DNA of 64,000 nt from Kuschelorhynchus macadamiae (taxonomy: Eukaryota > Arthropoda > Insecta > Coleoptera > Curculionidae): contig JAUTXW010002105.1 in assembly GCA_030620095.1 (NCBI GenBank), forward strand, positions 166,501-230,500, written 5' to 3'. The notes under the pieces are model-generated. The model made no database searches and was not told the origin of the DNA. It was given only the letters and a program-made list of their open reading frames with translations. A program made the translations under genes and the position numbers. Shown here piece after piece: positions 11,465 to 19,897 of the stretch; position 1 is the stretch's first letter; each line of letters begins with the position of its first letter.

Positions 11465-11700
11465 AGTAGATATCAAATACGGGAACTAGTTCACCCCCCA
11501 CCACTACTCCTGACCTTGAGAGCCCAGGTGTGCTGTGTAGTTTGGCCTTGAGGCGATGTGACGTCATATGACCTTGAGCGCGCATCACGCTTTTTCGATA
11601 CTTGTCCATGACGTTGAGAGGCCAGGTGTGCTGGGTAGTTTGGCCTTGAGAGGATGTGACGTCATGCGACCTTGAGTGTTAGCTATTAAAACCAAGGCTG
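11465..11700 (+). promoter_or_regulatory. Virus left terminal repeat and promoter with CRE/receptor-site pairs
   Basis: TGACGTCA lies at 11559-11566 and 11657-11664. Each is followed after two bases by TGACCTTGA (11569-11577) or CGACCTTGA (11667-11675). TGACCTTGA and TGGCCTTGA also occur nearer the end. The region precedes the first gene by about 150 bp. The sequence is shared with the PAL termini, which makes it both the likely integrase-recognised end and a promoter. Confidence 0.65.
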
Positions 11701-11851
11701 ACGCCATTCAAAGCTAAAAAGAGGTACACTGTTTGTGCGGTCACAAGTGATTTCATCATTAAAAAGTTATTGTGTGGTGTATTCTGATTCAATTTTTTGA
11801 ATTTACGGTAATACTGTGTTTTTATATTAAATCTTTTACATTTTTTCAATA

Positions 11852-12211
11852 ATGAGTGCAAAATTAAACTTGGGTGAAATTAACGAAATGCTTAATAAGG
11901 ATAGAGATTTTGTTGAACAAAGAAAATTTTCATCATTAACAATTGGGAAAGTTTTTATAGTTCAAAATATTGCTTTAAAGATGACACGGTTTGGCAAAGC
12001 TTTTCATGCAACATTGTACGACAAAACGCATGATAAAACATTTCAAACTTTTTTACCAAAGCGTGTTGTCGAAACCATTTCTGAAGACGTTATCGAAATT
12101 ATAAATAAGTCGGGTGGGATGTATACTTTAACTTATTTGGGGCAGAGCTTGCGAGTAATCTCAGGCACTAATACTAGTAGATCAATATTTAAATTTGGGT
12201 GTTTAGAATAA
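11852..12211 (+). CDS. OB-fold-like small protein, putative ssDNA-binding accessory (119 aa)
   Basis: First gene of the virus. The central part (FIVQNIALKMTRFGKAFHATL, then FLPKRVVETISEDVIEIIN) resembles a small beta-rich domain often seen in insect mobile-element and viral proteins, with an aromatic/Gly strand followed by a FLPKR motif. I infer an OB-type nucleic-acid-binding fold, but this is pattern resemblance only. The ATG has purines at -3 (aataATGa). The coding end overlaps the start of the block (about 12157 onward) that is amplified in PAL as the 269-bp tandem repeat; PAL has lost the gene itself. Confidence 0.55.
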   Translation: MSAKLNLGEINEMLNKDRDFVEQRKFSSLTIGKVFIVQNIALKMTRFGKAFHATLYDKTHDKTFQTFLPKRVVETISEDVIEIINKSGGMYTLTYLGQSLRVISGTNTSRSIFKFGCLE

Positions 12212-12410
12212 GCAAAATTTAGAGATATTTACTTATTTGGTATTATTTTCATCTTTTAATTTTGGTGCTTAATAGAATAAACAAAATTTAGAAATATTTA
12301 CTTAATTTGGTATTATTTTCGTCTTTTAATTTGGGTTCTTAATTGGGTGTTTGGGTTAATTAACAATTTGGTAATTATTTTACAAATCAGAATACACAGA
12401 CATTTTAATA
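12157..12410. repeat. Ancestral-type copy of the PAL 269-bp repeat block
   Basis: Two to three degenerate units of atttaaatttgggtgttta and ttagaaatatttactta follow the gene end. They match PAL 978-1260. This spacer also precedes the next gene and may hold its promoter. Confidence 0.7.
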
Positions 12411-12425
12411 ATTAGTGTTTGAAAG

Positions 12426-12902
12426 ATGTGTGACAGCAATAGTACCATCACACCAAGTGAAGACCTTGATTCTCACATTATGTGTTTGTCGCATAAGTTA
12501 AGAAATGCGGCACAAGAGATATTACATTTTGCAACCTATGATGGGTCGGCGGTTGAATCAACAGTCAGTCAATATAGAAAGTACATGAAAGATGTAATTA
12601 ATTTCATGTCAGGCGCTCATTTGTGTGAAAGATACCTGTATGGTTCCATCAACTTAGACGAGTTTTGCGTGGAAATGATCGACGAAGGTCTCCAAAGTTA
12701 TGTTGTCGAAATACCAAATTTACCCAAGGAATTGTTATCAAAGTATGGTTTGGTCTCAGCGGAAAACATCAATGAAGTCGTGAAAAATGGTGCAGATATT
12801 TTGGACCGTGTAGACAATACCGCAGATGATACTGAAGAATGGGAGAAAATGGATGTTGACGATATAGAGAATGAAAACTGTGAAAAACAAATAGGAATGT
12901 AA
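12426..12902 (+). CDS. Acidic-tailed viral protein of unknown function (158 aa)
   Basis: Not recognised. The N-terminal 110 residues look helical (HKLRNAAQEILHF, CERYLYGSINLDEFCVEMI). The last 45 residues are strongly acidic with a Trp/Met motif, DDTEEWEKMDVDD. A closely related tail is encoded, out of frame, just after the 105-aa acidic gene at the other end of the virus, and the 3' untranslated sequence is shared too (12903-13015 with about 22890-23078). The pair therefore looks like a duplicated early/accessory gene. AATAAA occurs at about 12940. Confidence 0.6.
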   Translation: MCDSNSTITPSEDLDSHIMCLSHKLRNAAQEILHFATYDGSAVESTVSQYRKYMKDVINFMSGAHLCERYLYGSINLDEFCVEMIDEGLQSYVVEIPNLPKELLSKYGLVSAENINEVVKNGADILDRVDNTADDTEEWEKMDVDDIENENCEKQIGM

Positions 12903-13119
12903 ACAATTATATGTATCATGCAAAAATAATTTTGTAAATAAATAATCATTTTATTAATGTATTTGTGTTATTTGTTTATTCTTAAATTTATCAATATAAG
13001 TATAGAGTATTTTGAGAATCAATTAGTTCTAATTAAAGATGGACCTTAAAATAAATGTAGTCTTGTTAAAAAAAAACAAAAAAGTCTCCGAGAAAATAAC
13101 ACCCAAATCCTATTCACAT

Positions 13120-13345
13120 GCATTCTGTGTGTCCTTGTAAACGCAACCTTGAAAAATCTATATGTACACGCCCACAAACGCAACCTTGAAATATCTATAT
13201 GTACACGCCCCCAAACGAATGTACACGCCTCATAACTGTGTGACGTTGCAAACACAACCTTGAACAATCTGTATATATACACGCACTTAAACAAGCAAAT
13301 TATTAGTTCGTCTTCGTCGTTATTTAGCTACGTGTAATAAAAAAG
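13120..13345 (+). promoter_or_regulatory. Promoter with AACCTTGA repeats, TATA box and initiator
   Basis: The phrase cgcaaccttgaaa-tct-atatgtacacgccc is repeated (about 13142 and 13181), and a third accttgaa is at about 13258. A TATA tract (gtatatatac, about 13270) lies about 30 bases before ttattagttcgtc, a plausible initiator. The ACCTTGA core is the same as in the terminal repeats. Confidence 0.55.
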
Positions 13346-13354
13346 AAGTTTAAA

Positions 13355-13933
13355 ATGTCTCAGTGTCAATCTCAATCTAGTTCCGCAAAGAATGCAGTAC
13401 CAGAAAAGCCGATAGCGATTGTCCAGCCATTTTCGATAAATGGGATGCAGAGGTGTGCTATGTGTGAGCACTATGATGTGCTAGTTGGAACGAGGGGTCT
13501 TTGTAATTGGTGCAATAATTTTGTGATGTATGAGCAAATAACATCGCCAACTTCGTCACCACCCAGTGCTAGGAGAAGGCTTAATACGCCACCGCAAGAG
13601 GATACAACAGCAACCACCCCAGCTGATCCATCTCCGCACATTTCGCAGACAGCAGGACCATCGGGGATTTTGCAGGTCCCCGATCAAGCTGGCCCTTCTG
13701 ACATTTTGCGGTCTCCATCGCCGCAGTTTAGTCAAGAAGGGCAGCAATGGGCGGTTGCGGCTTCTCCATCTTCTTCTTCTTCCACAGCATCCAACCTAGA
13801 GGCCCCCCTAGACACGTCTGACGAAGAGGACTTTTTTGGGGACTTTGGGGAAGAAGATGAAGATTTGGAAGACATTGTTAGACATATATGTCTAACAAAA
13901 GAGGAAATGAGGGTGTTTGGGTTTGAACCATAA
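13355..13933 (+). CDS. Four-cysteine zinc motif, Pro/Ser-rich acidic protein (192 aa)
   Basis: Residues about 33-52 have C-x2-C-x12-C-x2-C (CAMC...CNWC), a likely zinc-binding knuckle. A long disordered S/P/T/Q-rich segment follows, containing two related phrases (AGPSGILQVP and AGPSDILRSP). The C-terminal 35 residues carry the acidic block DEEDFFGDFGEEDEDLED and end LTKEEMRVFGFEP. This looks like a transcriptional or cell-cycle modulator. Adintoviruses are reported to carry small oncogene-like regulators, but no LxCxE motif is present, so the link is only suggestive. The frame is intact and has its own promoter. Confidence 0.55.
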   Translation: MSQCQSQSSSAKNAVPEKPIAIVQPFSINGMQRCAMCEHYDVLVGTRGLCNWCNNFVMYEQITSPTSSPPSARRRLNTPPQEDTTATTPADPSPHISQTAGPSGILQVPDQAGPSDILRSPSPQFSQEGQQWAVAASPSSSSSTASNLEAPLDTSDEEDFFGDFGEEDEDLEDIVRHICLTKEEMRVFGFEP

Positions 13934-13941
13934 GTTTTTTT

Positions 13942-14030
13942 AAATAAATAGTTTTAGGAATTTGTAAATAAATAGTTTTAGGAATTTGTAAATAAATAGT
14001 TTTAGGAATTTGTAAATATTTAGTATTAGG
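13942..14030 (+). repeat. 24-bp tandem repeat carrying polyadenylation signals
   Basis: aaataaatagttttaggaat recurs at 13942, 13966 and 13990, with a degenerate fourth unit at 14014, directly after the stop codon. Each full unit contains AATAAA, so the gene has a tandem array of poly(A) signals. A TTA microsatellite follows. Confidence 0.85.
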
Positions 14031-14142
14031 TAAAAAATAAATTATTATTATTATTATTACCTTTCTTTTATTTCTGTTATTTTTAACAGTTTTCAGATAT
14101 AAATTCAAACATTTTTAAATTTTACATCAGTTCTATGTAAGC

Positions 14143-14634
14143 ATGGGTAGAATTAACATTACAATTGATAAATTTGGTCGTCAAAAAGCTAATAAGAAAA
14201 TAGTAGTATACAATCCTCCAGGAATAGGTTTTAAGTTGAATGTTGATCATCAATACGACATTCAAGGAAAATCTTTAACTAACATAGCAGATCCTTCACA
14301 AGGTAGTGATACTGTAACCCGAGAATATTTCCTTAAAGAAATTCAAAAACTTCGGATATTACTGGTTGAATTATTAAATCAAACTTATTTTAAAATTAGT
14401 GAAATACTTAGTGTTATTAAATCGGAAATAGAATTTGCATATGTGTACTCGATAATAGAAAAAAGAGAAGTAATATTATCCAACCTTGAGCAAAATGTTG
14501 ATCGTTTAATTAGAGAAACTCATAGATCTGGGATACATTCAAGGAAAATATCTAACTATGATAATAGAAAACTATTTAACATGATACTAGAAACAAGTGA
14601 TGTCATATTATCGAACCTTAATGAAAATATGTAA
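14143..14634 (+). CDS. Fibre-like protein 1 (163 aa)
   Basis: The N terminus (MGRINITIDKFGRQ) and the block GIGFKL...YDIQGKSLTNIADPSQGSDTVTREY are shared with the next gene. The pattern K-x-L-x-N-[IV]-A-x-P-x2-G-[SD]-x-[TA]-V-T-x-x-Y resembles the shaft-to-stalk motif of trimeric phage and viral fibres. About 90 residues of heptad-rich helix follow. I infer a trimeric vertex fibre or attachment protein. The ATG is shown by conservation between the two copies. This copy diverges after residue 75 and has a longer tail. Confidence 0.55.
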   Translation: MGRINITIDKFGRQKANKKIVVYNPPGIGFKLNVDHQYDIQGKSLTNIADPSQGSDTVTREYFLKEIQKLRILLVELLNQTYFKISEILSVIKSEIEFAYVYSIIEKREVILSNLEQNVDRLIRETHRSGIHSRKISNYDNRKLFNMILETSDVILSNLNENM

Positions 14635-14714
14635 GCAACGTCGCAGAGACTACAAGTTTTATTTTATACCTTATAATGCTGCACTTTGGTGAAAAAAAAT
14701 AGTTTTAGATAAAC

Positions 14715-15113
14715 ATGGGTCGTGGTAACAACACAATTGATAAATTTGGACGTCAAAAGCCTGGTGAAAAAGTGCATTTATTGAGGGGATCACCAGGAAT
14801 TGGATTTAAGCTTACGCCGGACGGTCAATATGACATGCGGGGAAAATCTTTAATCAATGTCGCCCCACCGACTAAGGGTAGTGATGCTGTTACCCAGGAT
14901 TATGCGCTTAAAGAAATTCATCGATTACGCGTACAAATAGCAGATATACTGAATACAGATCTACTTAATAAGGTTCGTGTCGATATAAAGCAGCTTGAAG
15001 CGAAAATTGTTAATATTGAAACAATAAAAATGGATGTACTCGGGAGAATTGAAAAACATGAAATCAGAATGAGCGATTTGGAGAAAAAAGTGGTCAAGCA
15101 TATAATGGAATAA
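14715..15113 (+). CDS. Fibre-like protein 2 (132 aa)
   Basis: Paralogue of the preceding gene, 80 bases downstream, in the same direction and with the same MGR-x-N start. It has the conserved GIGFKLTPDGQYDMRGKSL segment and NVAPPTKGSDAVTQDYALKE, followed by a clear coiled coil (residues about 62-130). It lacks a globular head, so it could be a short fibre, a fibre base, or a truncated form. It ends 249 bp before the convergent integrase gene; several AATAAA signals for both strands lie between. Confidence 0.6.
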   Translation: MGRGNNTIDKFGRQKPGEKVHLLRGSPGIGFKLTPDGQYDMRGKSLINVAPPTKGSDAVTQDYALKEIHRLRVQIADILNTDLLNKVRVDIKQLEAKIVNIETIKMDVLGRIEKHEIRMSDLEKKVVKHIME

Positions 15114-15362
15114 TGTATGAGAAATAATTAATATAGCCCCAGCTTGATGAGGATTACTCATATATGAAGATAATATCAAGATTGCTGATTGGTATAAATA
15201 TAATCAAGAATGATGATTGTTGTGAATAAACCTAGTTTATAATTGTAATAAACACATATTTAAATAAAACAAAGTTGAAGTTCATTGGGTATTTATTTTA
15301 ATAGTAACCTTAACCAATATACATATTTAGATAGGTTTGAATGTATTACAACATATAATATT

Positions 15363-16298
15363 TTAAACAATATCTGTCTCATCAATCCAAGAATTAAATT
15401 GATCTGAAAATCCTAACCATTTTACAAATAATTGATTAATATTATTTTTCTTGCGGCGACGAAGTACTTTTTCCACTAAATATACATTCGGACTACTTGT
15501 TTTTTGCAGCTCAGCTTCATAAAAACATCCTTTTATAGGTTGACCTTCTATTGATTCCAATAGGTATGTTGGTGGGTTGGTAATGTTAACTTTTGCGATT
15601 TTAAACTGTTCCGTGGACCATGAGGGCGTATATCCTTTATCAAAGACACTTTTGTGTTTGCTTATACGAACTATATCGCCCAAACGAAATTTAAACTTTT
15701 TGGGTACTATTTTTATCCAATTGTATGCGTTAATGCGTGTGGTTGATTTAACGTTTATAGGTTTCATACCAATAGTACGATGCTCTGTGTTATTATAGGT
15801 TTTCGTTATGACTGGTAAAAGTTGTATCCATTTGTAGGAACCTCTAGCTGAAAACTCCTTATAGAGATAATTTTTGAGTGTACGTATGACTCGTTCAACT
15901 ATCGCAGCTTTTTTGGTGCTGTACGTCGAATAATGATTAATGTTATATTCCTTAACAAGATTTTGGAATATGTTATTAAAAAATTCTTTTCCCTGATCGG
16001 TTTGTAGATTTATTGGTGTATATCTTGCTTCTTTAAAAATGTCTTTCATTGCTTTAGTGACTTCAGCCCCTGTCTTGTTTCTAATCGTCCTAGTATAGAC
16101 AAATTTGGAGTAGCAATTTATGCACACCAAGATATAGCGGTATCCATCGTTTTCATTTGCATACTGTTGCATTTCCGCCAAATCTGTTTGCCACAAGTCT
16201 TCATATCCTTTAATGATGGTGTGTCTTCTGGGAAAATTTTTTCTTGCTGACCTATGAAGTTCATTGACAATTTTTATTTTTTCTGTGCTAGTAGTCAT
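15363..16298 (-). CDS. Retroviral-type integrase with C-terminal chromodomain (311 aa)
   Basis: Polinton/adintovirus integrase, joining viral DNA ends to host DNA with a 6-bp stagger. The rve core has D39 (WQTDLAEM), D101 (LQTDQGKEF) and E135 (AAIVERVIRTLK), a D-D-x33-E arrangement. A chromodomain-like segment lies at the C terminus (about residues 270-311; VEKVLRRRKK...FVKWLGF...WIDETDIV). The frame has no break. The protein starts close to the core, so an N-terminal zinc domain is absent or lies upstream. It is the only mobility gene in the viral/PAL group here, and so the likely source of the TACAAT and GATGTT duplications. Confidence 0.9.
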   Translation of the reverse strand: MTTSTEKIKIVNELHRSARKNFPRRHTIIKGYEDLWQTDLAEMQQYANENDGYRYILVCINCYSKFVYTRTIRNKTGAEVTKAMKDIFKEARYTPINLQTDQGKEFFNNIFQNLVKEYNINHYSTYSTKKAAIVERVIRTLKNYLYKEFSARGSYKWIQLLPVITKTYNNTEHRTIGMKPINVKSTTRINAYNWIKIVPKKFKFRLGDIVRISKHKSVFDKGYTPSWSTEQFKIAKVNITNPPTYLLESIEGQPIKGCFYEAELQKTSSPNVYLVEKVLRRRKKNNINQLFVKWLGFSDQFNSWIDETDIV

Positions 16299-16345
16299 AG
16301 TTCCAACTCACGTCTCTTGAGATACTGATCAAATTATGTGATTAC

Positions 16346-17395
16346 TCAATAAATTATACCTTCCTCACGAAGTTCTTCTATAATTGACATTATTTCATTA
16401 TCGTGTCCGGTATGACCAGCCATCTTTGAACTCCATAACAATCGTAATCGTTCTACCAACTCCTTCGGGTTATTCCAATATACGTAGCTAGGAGTTTCCG
16501 ATAAAACACGTTTTTTTAATGGTAACACTACTTGAGCATATGTTTTTTTACCTGCGATCCCACTCCCCATTCGATTCCCTGTCATTAATGGTTTTATAAT
16601 CTCTAAATATTTTTTCCGCCTGGTTTCCTGTAGTCCCCGCTTCTCGTCATAGCCCTTGTATGCTGCATTTGTCAATCGCAGCATCTTTTTATAGTCTTCT
16701 GCCACTTCGGGAGTCATCTTTTCGATATGCTCTAATACCCGCGGATTTTTTAAGAATATCAAATCGTAAAGTTCCGCATTCCCTTCAAAGGTTACAATAT
16801 TCTTAGAGTTGTGCCATAGTGTCACTTTACCAGGAGGAAAACGTATTTTTAAATTACCCATAAACTTTTTGTTTTTTACTTTTGATTTATGATGTACTCC
16901 ATAAACTGTATCGAATTGTGATGGTTTTGTCTTTAAACCGTTCATATATGTATTAATGATAATATCCGGAGATGAGCGATCTTTTAATGTGACAGCTGAC
17001 ATTGTAGATTTGTTTGATGGAGAAGGTGTTGCATAAATTCCATCTAACGTCTCGTTTTTTGGGGTATCTATCGATGTTTCAGCAGTGTACTTGGACCTTT
17101 CTGTGATCGGTGTTGATGTTTCTACGGGAAACTCCTCTGACATGAACATGGTTGTTTTATTTAGTGGCTCCTCTATGTATGTGCTTAAACTTTTCGGTTG
17201 TGATTGTATATGTTTACGAGACTTTTGTGTTACTGCATCGGATATAGAAGTCAAAGGCTTAGCAATCGGCTCATAAAATTTGTCCAATTCAAATTTATCT
17301 TGTACATTAGCAGCTCTAATTTGTTTAAACTTTTTTCGAACGGCATCTGTAACCCCAATCAATTGACGTTTCAGATCTATATCATTATTCATCAT
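16346..17395 (-). CDS. Conserved Maverick-type protein of unknown function (349 aa)
   Basis: The start is one of two adjacent ATGs. The N terminus is basic and helical, residues about 60-150 are disordered and S/T/P-rich, and the C-terminal half is folded (GKVTLWHNSKNIVTFEGNAE, then ITKPL-like helices, YVYWNNPKELVERLRLLWSS and AGHTGHDNEIMSIIEELRE). I know this C-terminal signature, a YWxxPxELVxRLRLL then AGHTGH...IIEELRE motif, as common in proteins next to Maverick integrases in arthropods; its role is unknown to me. It lies 47 bases upstream of the integrase on the same strand, which suggests joint transcription. Frame intact. Confidence 0.65.
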   Translation of the reverse strand: MMNNDIDLKRQLIGVTDAVRKKFKQIRAANVQDKFELDKFYEPIAKPLTSISDAVTQKSRKHIQSQPKSLSTYIEEPLNKTTMFMSEEFPVETSTPITERSKYTAETSIDTPKNETLDGIYATPSPSNKSTMSAVTLKDRSSPDIIINTYMNGLKTKPSQFDTVYGVHHKSKVKNKKFMGNLKIRFPPGKVTLWHNSKNIVTFEGNAELYDLIFLKNPRVLEHIEKMTPEVAEDYKKMLRLTNAAYKGYDEKRGLQETRRKKYLEIIKPLMTGNRMGSGIAGKKTYAQVVLPLKKRVLSETPSYVYWNNPKELVERLRLLWSSKMAGHTGHDNEIMSIIEELREEGIIY

Positions 17396-17448
17396 GAAGG
17401 TGATGTTGCCAGAGTATCACACAACTATGTAATGCGAATTCACTGATC

Positions 17449-18137
17449 TTACTCTGTGTATATATAGTTATCGAACCCCTTGCGATATCTTCCCGAATTT
17501 AAATCGCTATCCTTATCAATAACGAGGAACCCATACTTGTCATTCCAACATTTAGCACACATCTCTTGAAATTGTGTAAAAGTCAGATCTGGCGATACAT
17601 GATCCGAAAAAATATGTCGTAAATTCATTTCGTCTTGTTTAAACATTATAATTAAATTGGCGTTGTCACGTACTAATTGCTTGGGAACTCGGGAATAGGT
17701 TTGTGCTAGGTAGAAACTATCTACATTTTTATGTCGTCCCATACTAAAATATGATCGTATAACATCCTGTTTTTCACACATTACGTCGTCAAATATGAAA
17801 ATTGAATTTGGTTTGGCATCGGATGGCTCCACGATATTTGTTGTATCGCTAAAAGTATAATAACCAAGACCCTTAATCGGCGTGAAAATTTTCCTGAGAT
17901 ATTCGTATTTGGGTTGATACAGCGACTTTGAATATACGTAGACATTTTCAAAGCGCAATCCTAAAGGGTGTGTAAGCAAGTTTTTCCACAATTAGAAGGT
18001 CCTATTAGTAATCCACGAATTGATAATGGCAACAAAGGACCATGCCGACGTCTCACATTTTTCCCTACATGTCCAGATCCAACCTTCTCATCGAGATTAT
18101 CTATTTCTAGCTTCTGTTTCAGCTTAACAATACGCAT
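17449..18137 (-). pseudogene. Packaging ATPase (FtsK/HerA, A32-like), frame broken at Walker A
   Basis: Genome-packaging ATPase of the Polinton/adintovirus group. The first ATG-started frame (start 18137, MRIVKLKQK) runs through Walker A (GPSNCGKT) and is then diverted. The rest of the protein continues in another frame from about 17990 and holds Walker B (SIFIFDDV), a sensor-like segment and the C-terminal part (HIFSDHVSPDLTFTQFQ). The break falls in an A-rich stretch immediately after the P-loop, consistent with a small deletion, so no full enzyme can be made. It is divergent from the PLA2 gene with only 55 bases between the two starts, a shared promoter region. Confidence 0.85.
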
Positions 18138-18192
18138 TATAGTGAAAAAAAAATATTTTATATCGTACACACGGCTTTAACTACTCATTCAG

Positions 18193-19029
18193 ATGCAGAC
18201 CATCAAACGAAGTGGACGCTCTCGATATTCGAGTAAGACTGGGTGTGGTATAGTGAATTCTATAATTAATAAACTACCGTTTGAGTTACACCTTCCCGGT
18301 TATCAATATTGTGGGCCAGGCACCAAACTTACAAAGCGATTAGCGAGAGGTGATTTGGGAATTAACCCATTAGATGCAGCGTGTAAGAAACACGATATAG
18401 CATATTCAAAAACCGAAAATAACCTAAGTTCACGCCATCAAGCTGATTACGATCTTGAACAACGTGCTTGGGAGAGAGTAAAATCAAAAGACGCTAGTGC
18501 AGGTGAAAAAATATCTGCTTGGTTGGTAACAAATATTATGAAGGCGAAACAACGTTTCGGTATGGGTGTTTCAACGCATTCAGCTAAAATAAAGAGCTCC
18601 AAAGGAAAGCGACGACGATTTGTGAAAGGGAAACGTACATGTAAAAACAAAAGAGTGTCCAAGTTTACTTTTAGATCGACATTGCGACAACCCCTTCGAG
18701 CTGAATTAGCTAAGGCTGGTGGTAAGAAATTTGCTGAAAAAGACATATTTAACGCATCTAGAATAGCAGTGGCTGCGGCAAGGAAATTATTAAAAGCCCG
18801 TGGTGGTAAGCGGAAGATACGCATACCTAGAATTATACCTGTTCCAAAGGTTGGTGGCTTATTACCTTTGATGCCAATATTTGCTGGGCTCTCAGCATTA
18901 GGATCCTTAGCAGGTGGTGTTGCAGGGGTAGTGCGTGCAGTAAAAACAGCAAAAAATGCCACTACCCAAAAAACTGGTGGTGAGTTACAGCTAAAATCGA
19001 ATGGAGGTGGAATGTATTTGAAACCATAG
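18193..19029 (+). CDS. Virion protein with parvovirus-type phospholipase A2 domain (278 aa)
   Basis: Residues 35-72 contain the calcium-loop motif YCGPGT (39-44) and the catalytic D-x2-C-x2-HD-x-AY (His67/Asp68), the PLA2 signature used by some small viruses to leave endosomes. Residues about 125-180 are strongly basic (KGKRRRFVKGKRTCKNKR), as in DNA-condensing core proteins. Near the C terminus a Gly/Ala/Leu-rich hydrophobic segment (about 216-247) could insert into membrane, and GGMYLKP ends the protein. It thus combines features of PLA2 and adenovirus-type minor core/cement proteins. Frame intact. The 3' end overlaps the upstream open part of the protease frame. Confidence 0.8.
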   Translation: MQTIKRSGRSRYSSKTGCGIVNSIINKLPFELHLPGYQYCGPGTKLTKRLARGDLGINPLDAACKKHDIAYSKTENNLSSRHQADYDLEQRAWERVKSKDASAGEKISAWLVTNIMKAKQRFGMGVSTHSAKIKSSKGKRRRFVKGKRTCKNKRVSKFTFRSTLRQPLRAELAKAGGKKFAEKDIFNASRIAVAAARKLLKARGGKRKIRIPRIIPVPKVGGLLPLMPIFAGLSALGSLAGGVAGVVRAVKTAKNATTQKTGGELQLKSNGGGMYLKP

Positions 19030-19448
19030 AGGACAGGTTTAGGGCTTTTTATGAACCATTCAAAAAACTAGTAAAATGCCTTCCTCGAAGGCCATTATCG
19101 AATATTGATCTAGAAAGGTATGCATTACAGCTACAAGTACCATACTTTAGAGGTGTATTTATGCGAGATTCACTTCCTCGACGAGGTCCTCGACGTTATG
19201 AATCTGGTATTCTTAATTTGGACAGTATAATGGGATTTGGAACACATTGGGTGGCGTATCGAAAGAATGATTCAGAAGTTACATATTACGACAGCTTTGG
19301 TGATTTACCACCACCAACTGAACTGGTTCGATATCTGCGAATGGGTGGGGAAGCAGCAAAGGAAATTTACTATACATACGATCGACAACAAAAATTTGGG
19401 ACAGTCTGGTGCGGTCATTTATGCTTAAAGTTTCTCTCTCAATCGTAA
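18984..19448 (+). CDS. Adenain-type cysteine protease, start codon unclear
   Basis: Capsid maturation protease (C5-like). Numbering from the first ATG at 19161: catalytic His29 (GTHWVAY), Asp44 (YYDSFGD), Gln76 or Gln77 in the oxyanion region, and Cys84 (WCGHLCLKFL). The frame stays open upstream to about 18984, overlapping the PLA2 gene. The translated upstream part (for example RFRAFYEPFKKLVKCLPRRP) looks like the family's N-terminal region, but no in-frame ATG precedes 19161. An ATG in another frame at 19001 suggests that a small indel has separated the start from the body. Probably N-terminally damaged; catalytic residues intact. Confidence 0.8.
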   Translation, partial: VTAKIEWRWNVFETIEDRFRAFYEPFKKLVKCLPRRPLSNIDLERYALQLQVPYFRGVFMRDSLPRRGPRRYESGILNLDSIMGFGTHWVAYRKNDSEVTYYDSFGDLPPPTELVRYLRMGGEAAKEIYYTYDRQQKFGTVWCGHLCLKFLSQS

Positions 19449-19456
19449 AAGACAAT

Positions 19457-19867
19457 ATGTCTTATACCCCCCAAATGGATCGGGATAGTTATAAAAAGAT
19501 GGCGTCTTCGTTAAAAGCCTATTATCGTTCCGGTAGTTTATTAAAAATGACTTCTAAAGAGTTAGAAAACATACCCAAGGAGGTAATGATTGCTTGTTCC
19601 CCAAATGAAATCGCACTTGTTTGGGATAAATTACCAGAACACATGAAATGTGACATAGACATGTTAAAGTATCAGTATTGTACGGACCATCATAATTACC
19701 AGAATCTGAATGGAGATGAATGTGATGGACCAGCGCCTAGGAGATTGTTTTGCTGTTACTGTAAAATAAGTGATGTAAAAATAACAGAAAAAAATTGGTT
19801 TAAAATTTCAAAACCAAGTAAACGGTGTACAACCTATAGCAATATAAACTGCTGTCGACAACAATAA
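19457..19867 (+). CDS. Cys-rich viral protein of unknown function (136 aa)
   Basis: Start chosen at MSYTPQMDRDSYKKMAS; upstream in-frame alternatives lie inside the protease gene. The N-terminal half is helical. The C-terminal half holds many cysteines (LFCCYCKISD, KRCTTY, NINCCRQQ) and could bind zinc or form disulphides. It is located between protease and penton-like genes, so a virion or assembly role is likely, but no family is recognised. Its stop is 30 bases before the next gene, whose start lies in ATCAGTCATG, an initiator-like context. Confidence 0.5.
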   Translation: MSYTPQMDRDSYKKMASSLKAYYRSGSLLKMTSKELENIPKEVMIACSPNEIALVWDKLPEHMKCDIDMLKYQYCTDHHNYQNLNGDECDGPAPRRLFCCYCKISDVKITEKNWFKISKPSKRCTTYSNINCCRQQ

Positions 19868-19897
19868 AAGCTAAAAACAGTAGATTTTTTATCAGTC

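Noticed and set aside
13355..13933. Retinoblastoma-binding LxCxE motif in the zinc/acidic protein
   Set aside because: The only C-terminal cysteine (HICLTKEE) lacks the required Leu/Ile at -2 and Glu at +2.
18447..18962. 171-aa minus-strand frame inside the PLA2 gene
   Set aside because: Antisense shadow of a gene with clear PLA2 motifs; no independent support.
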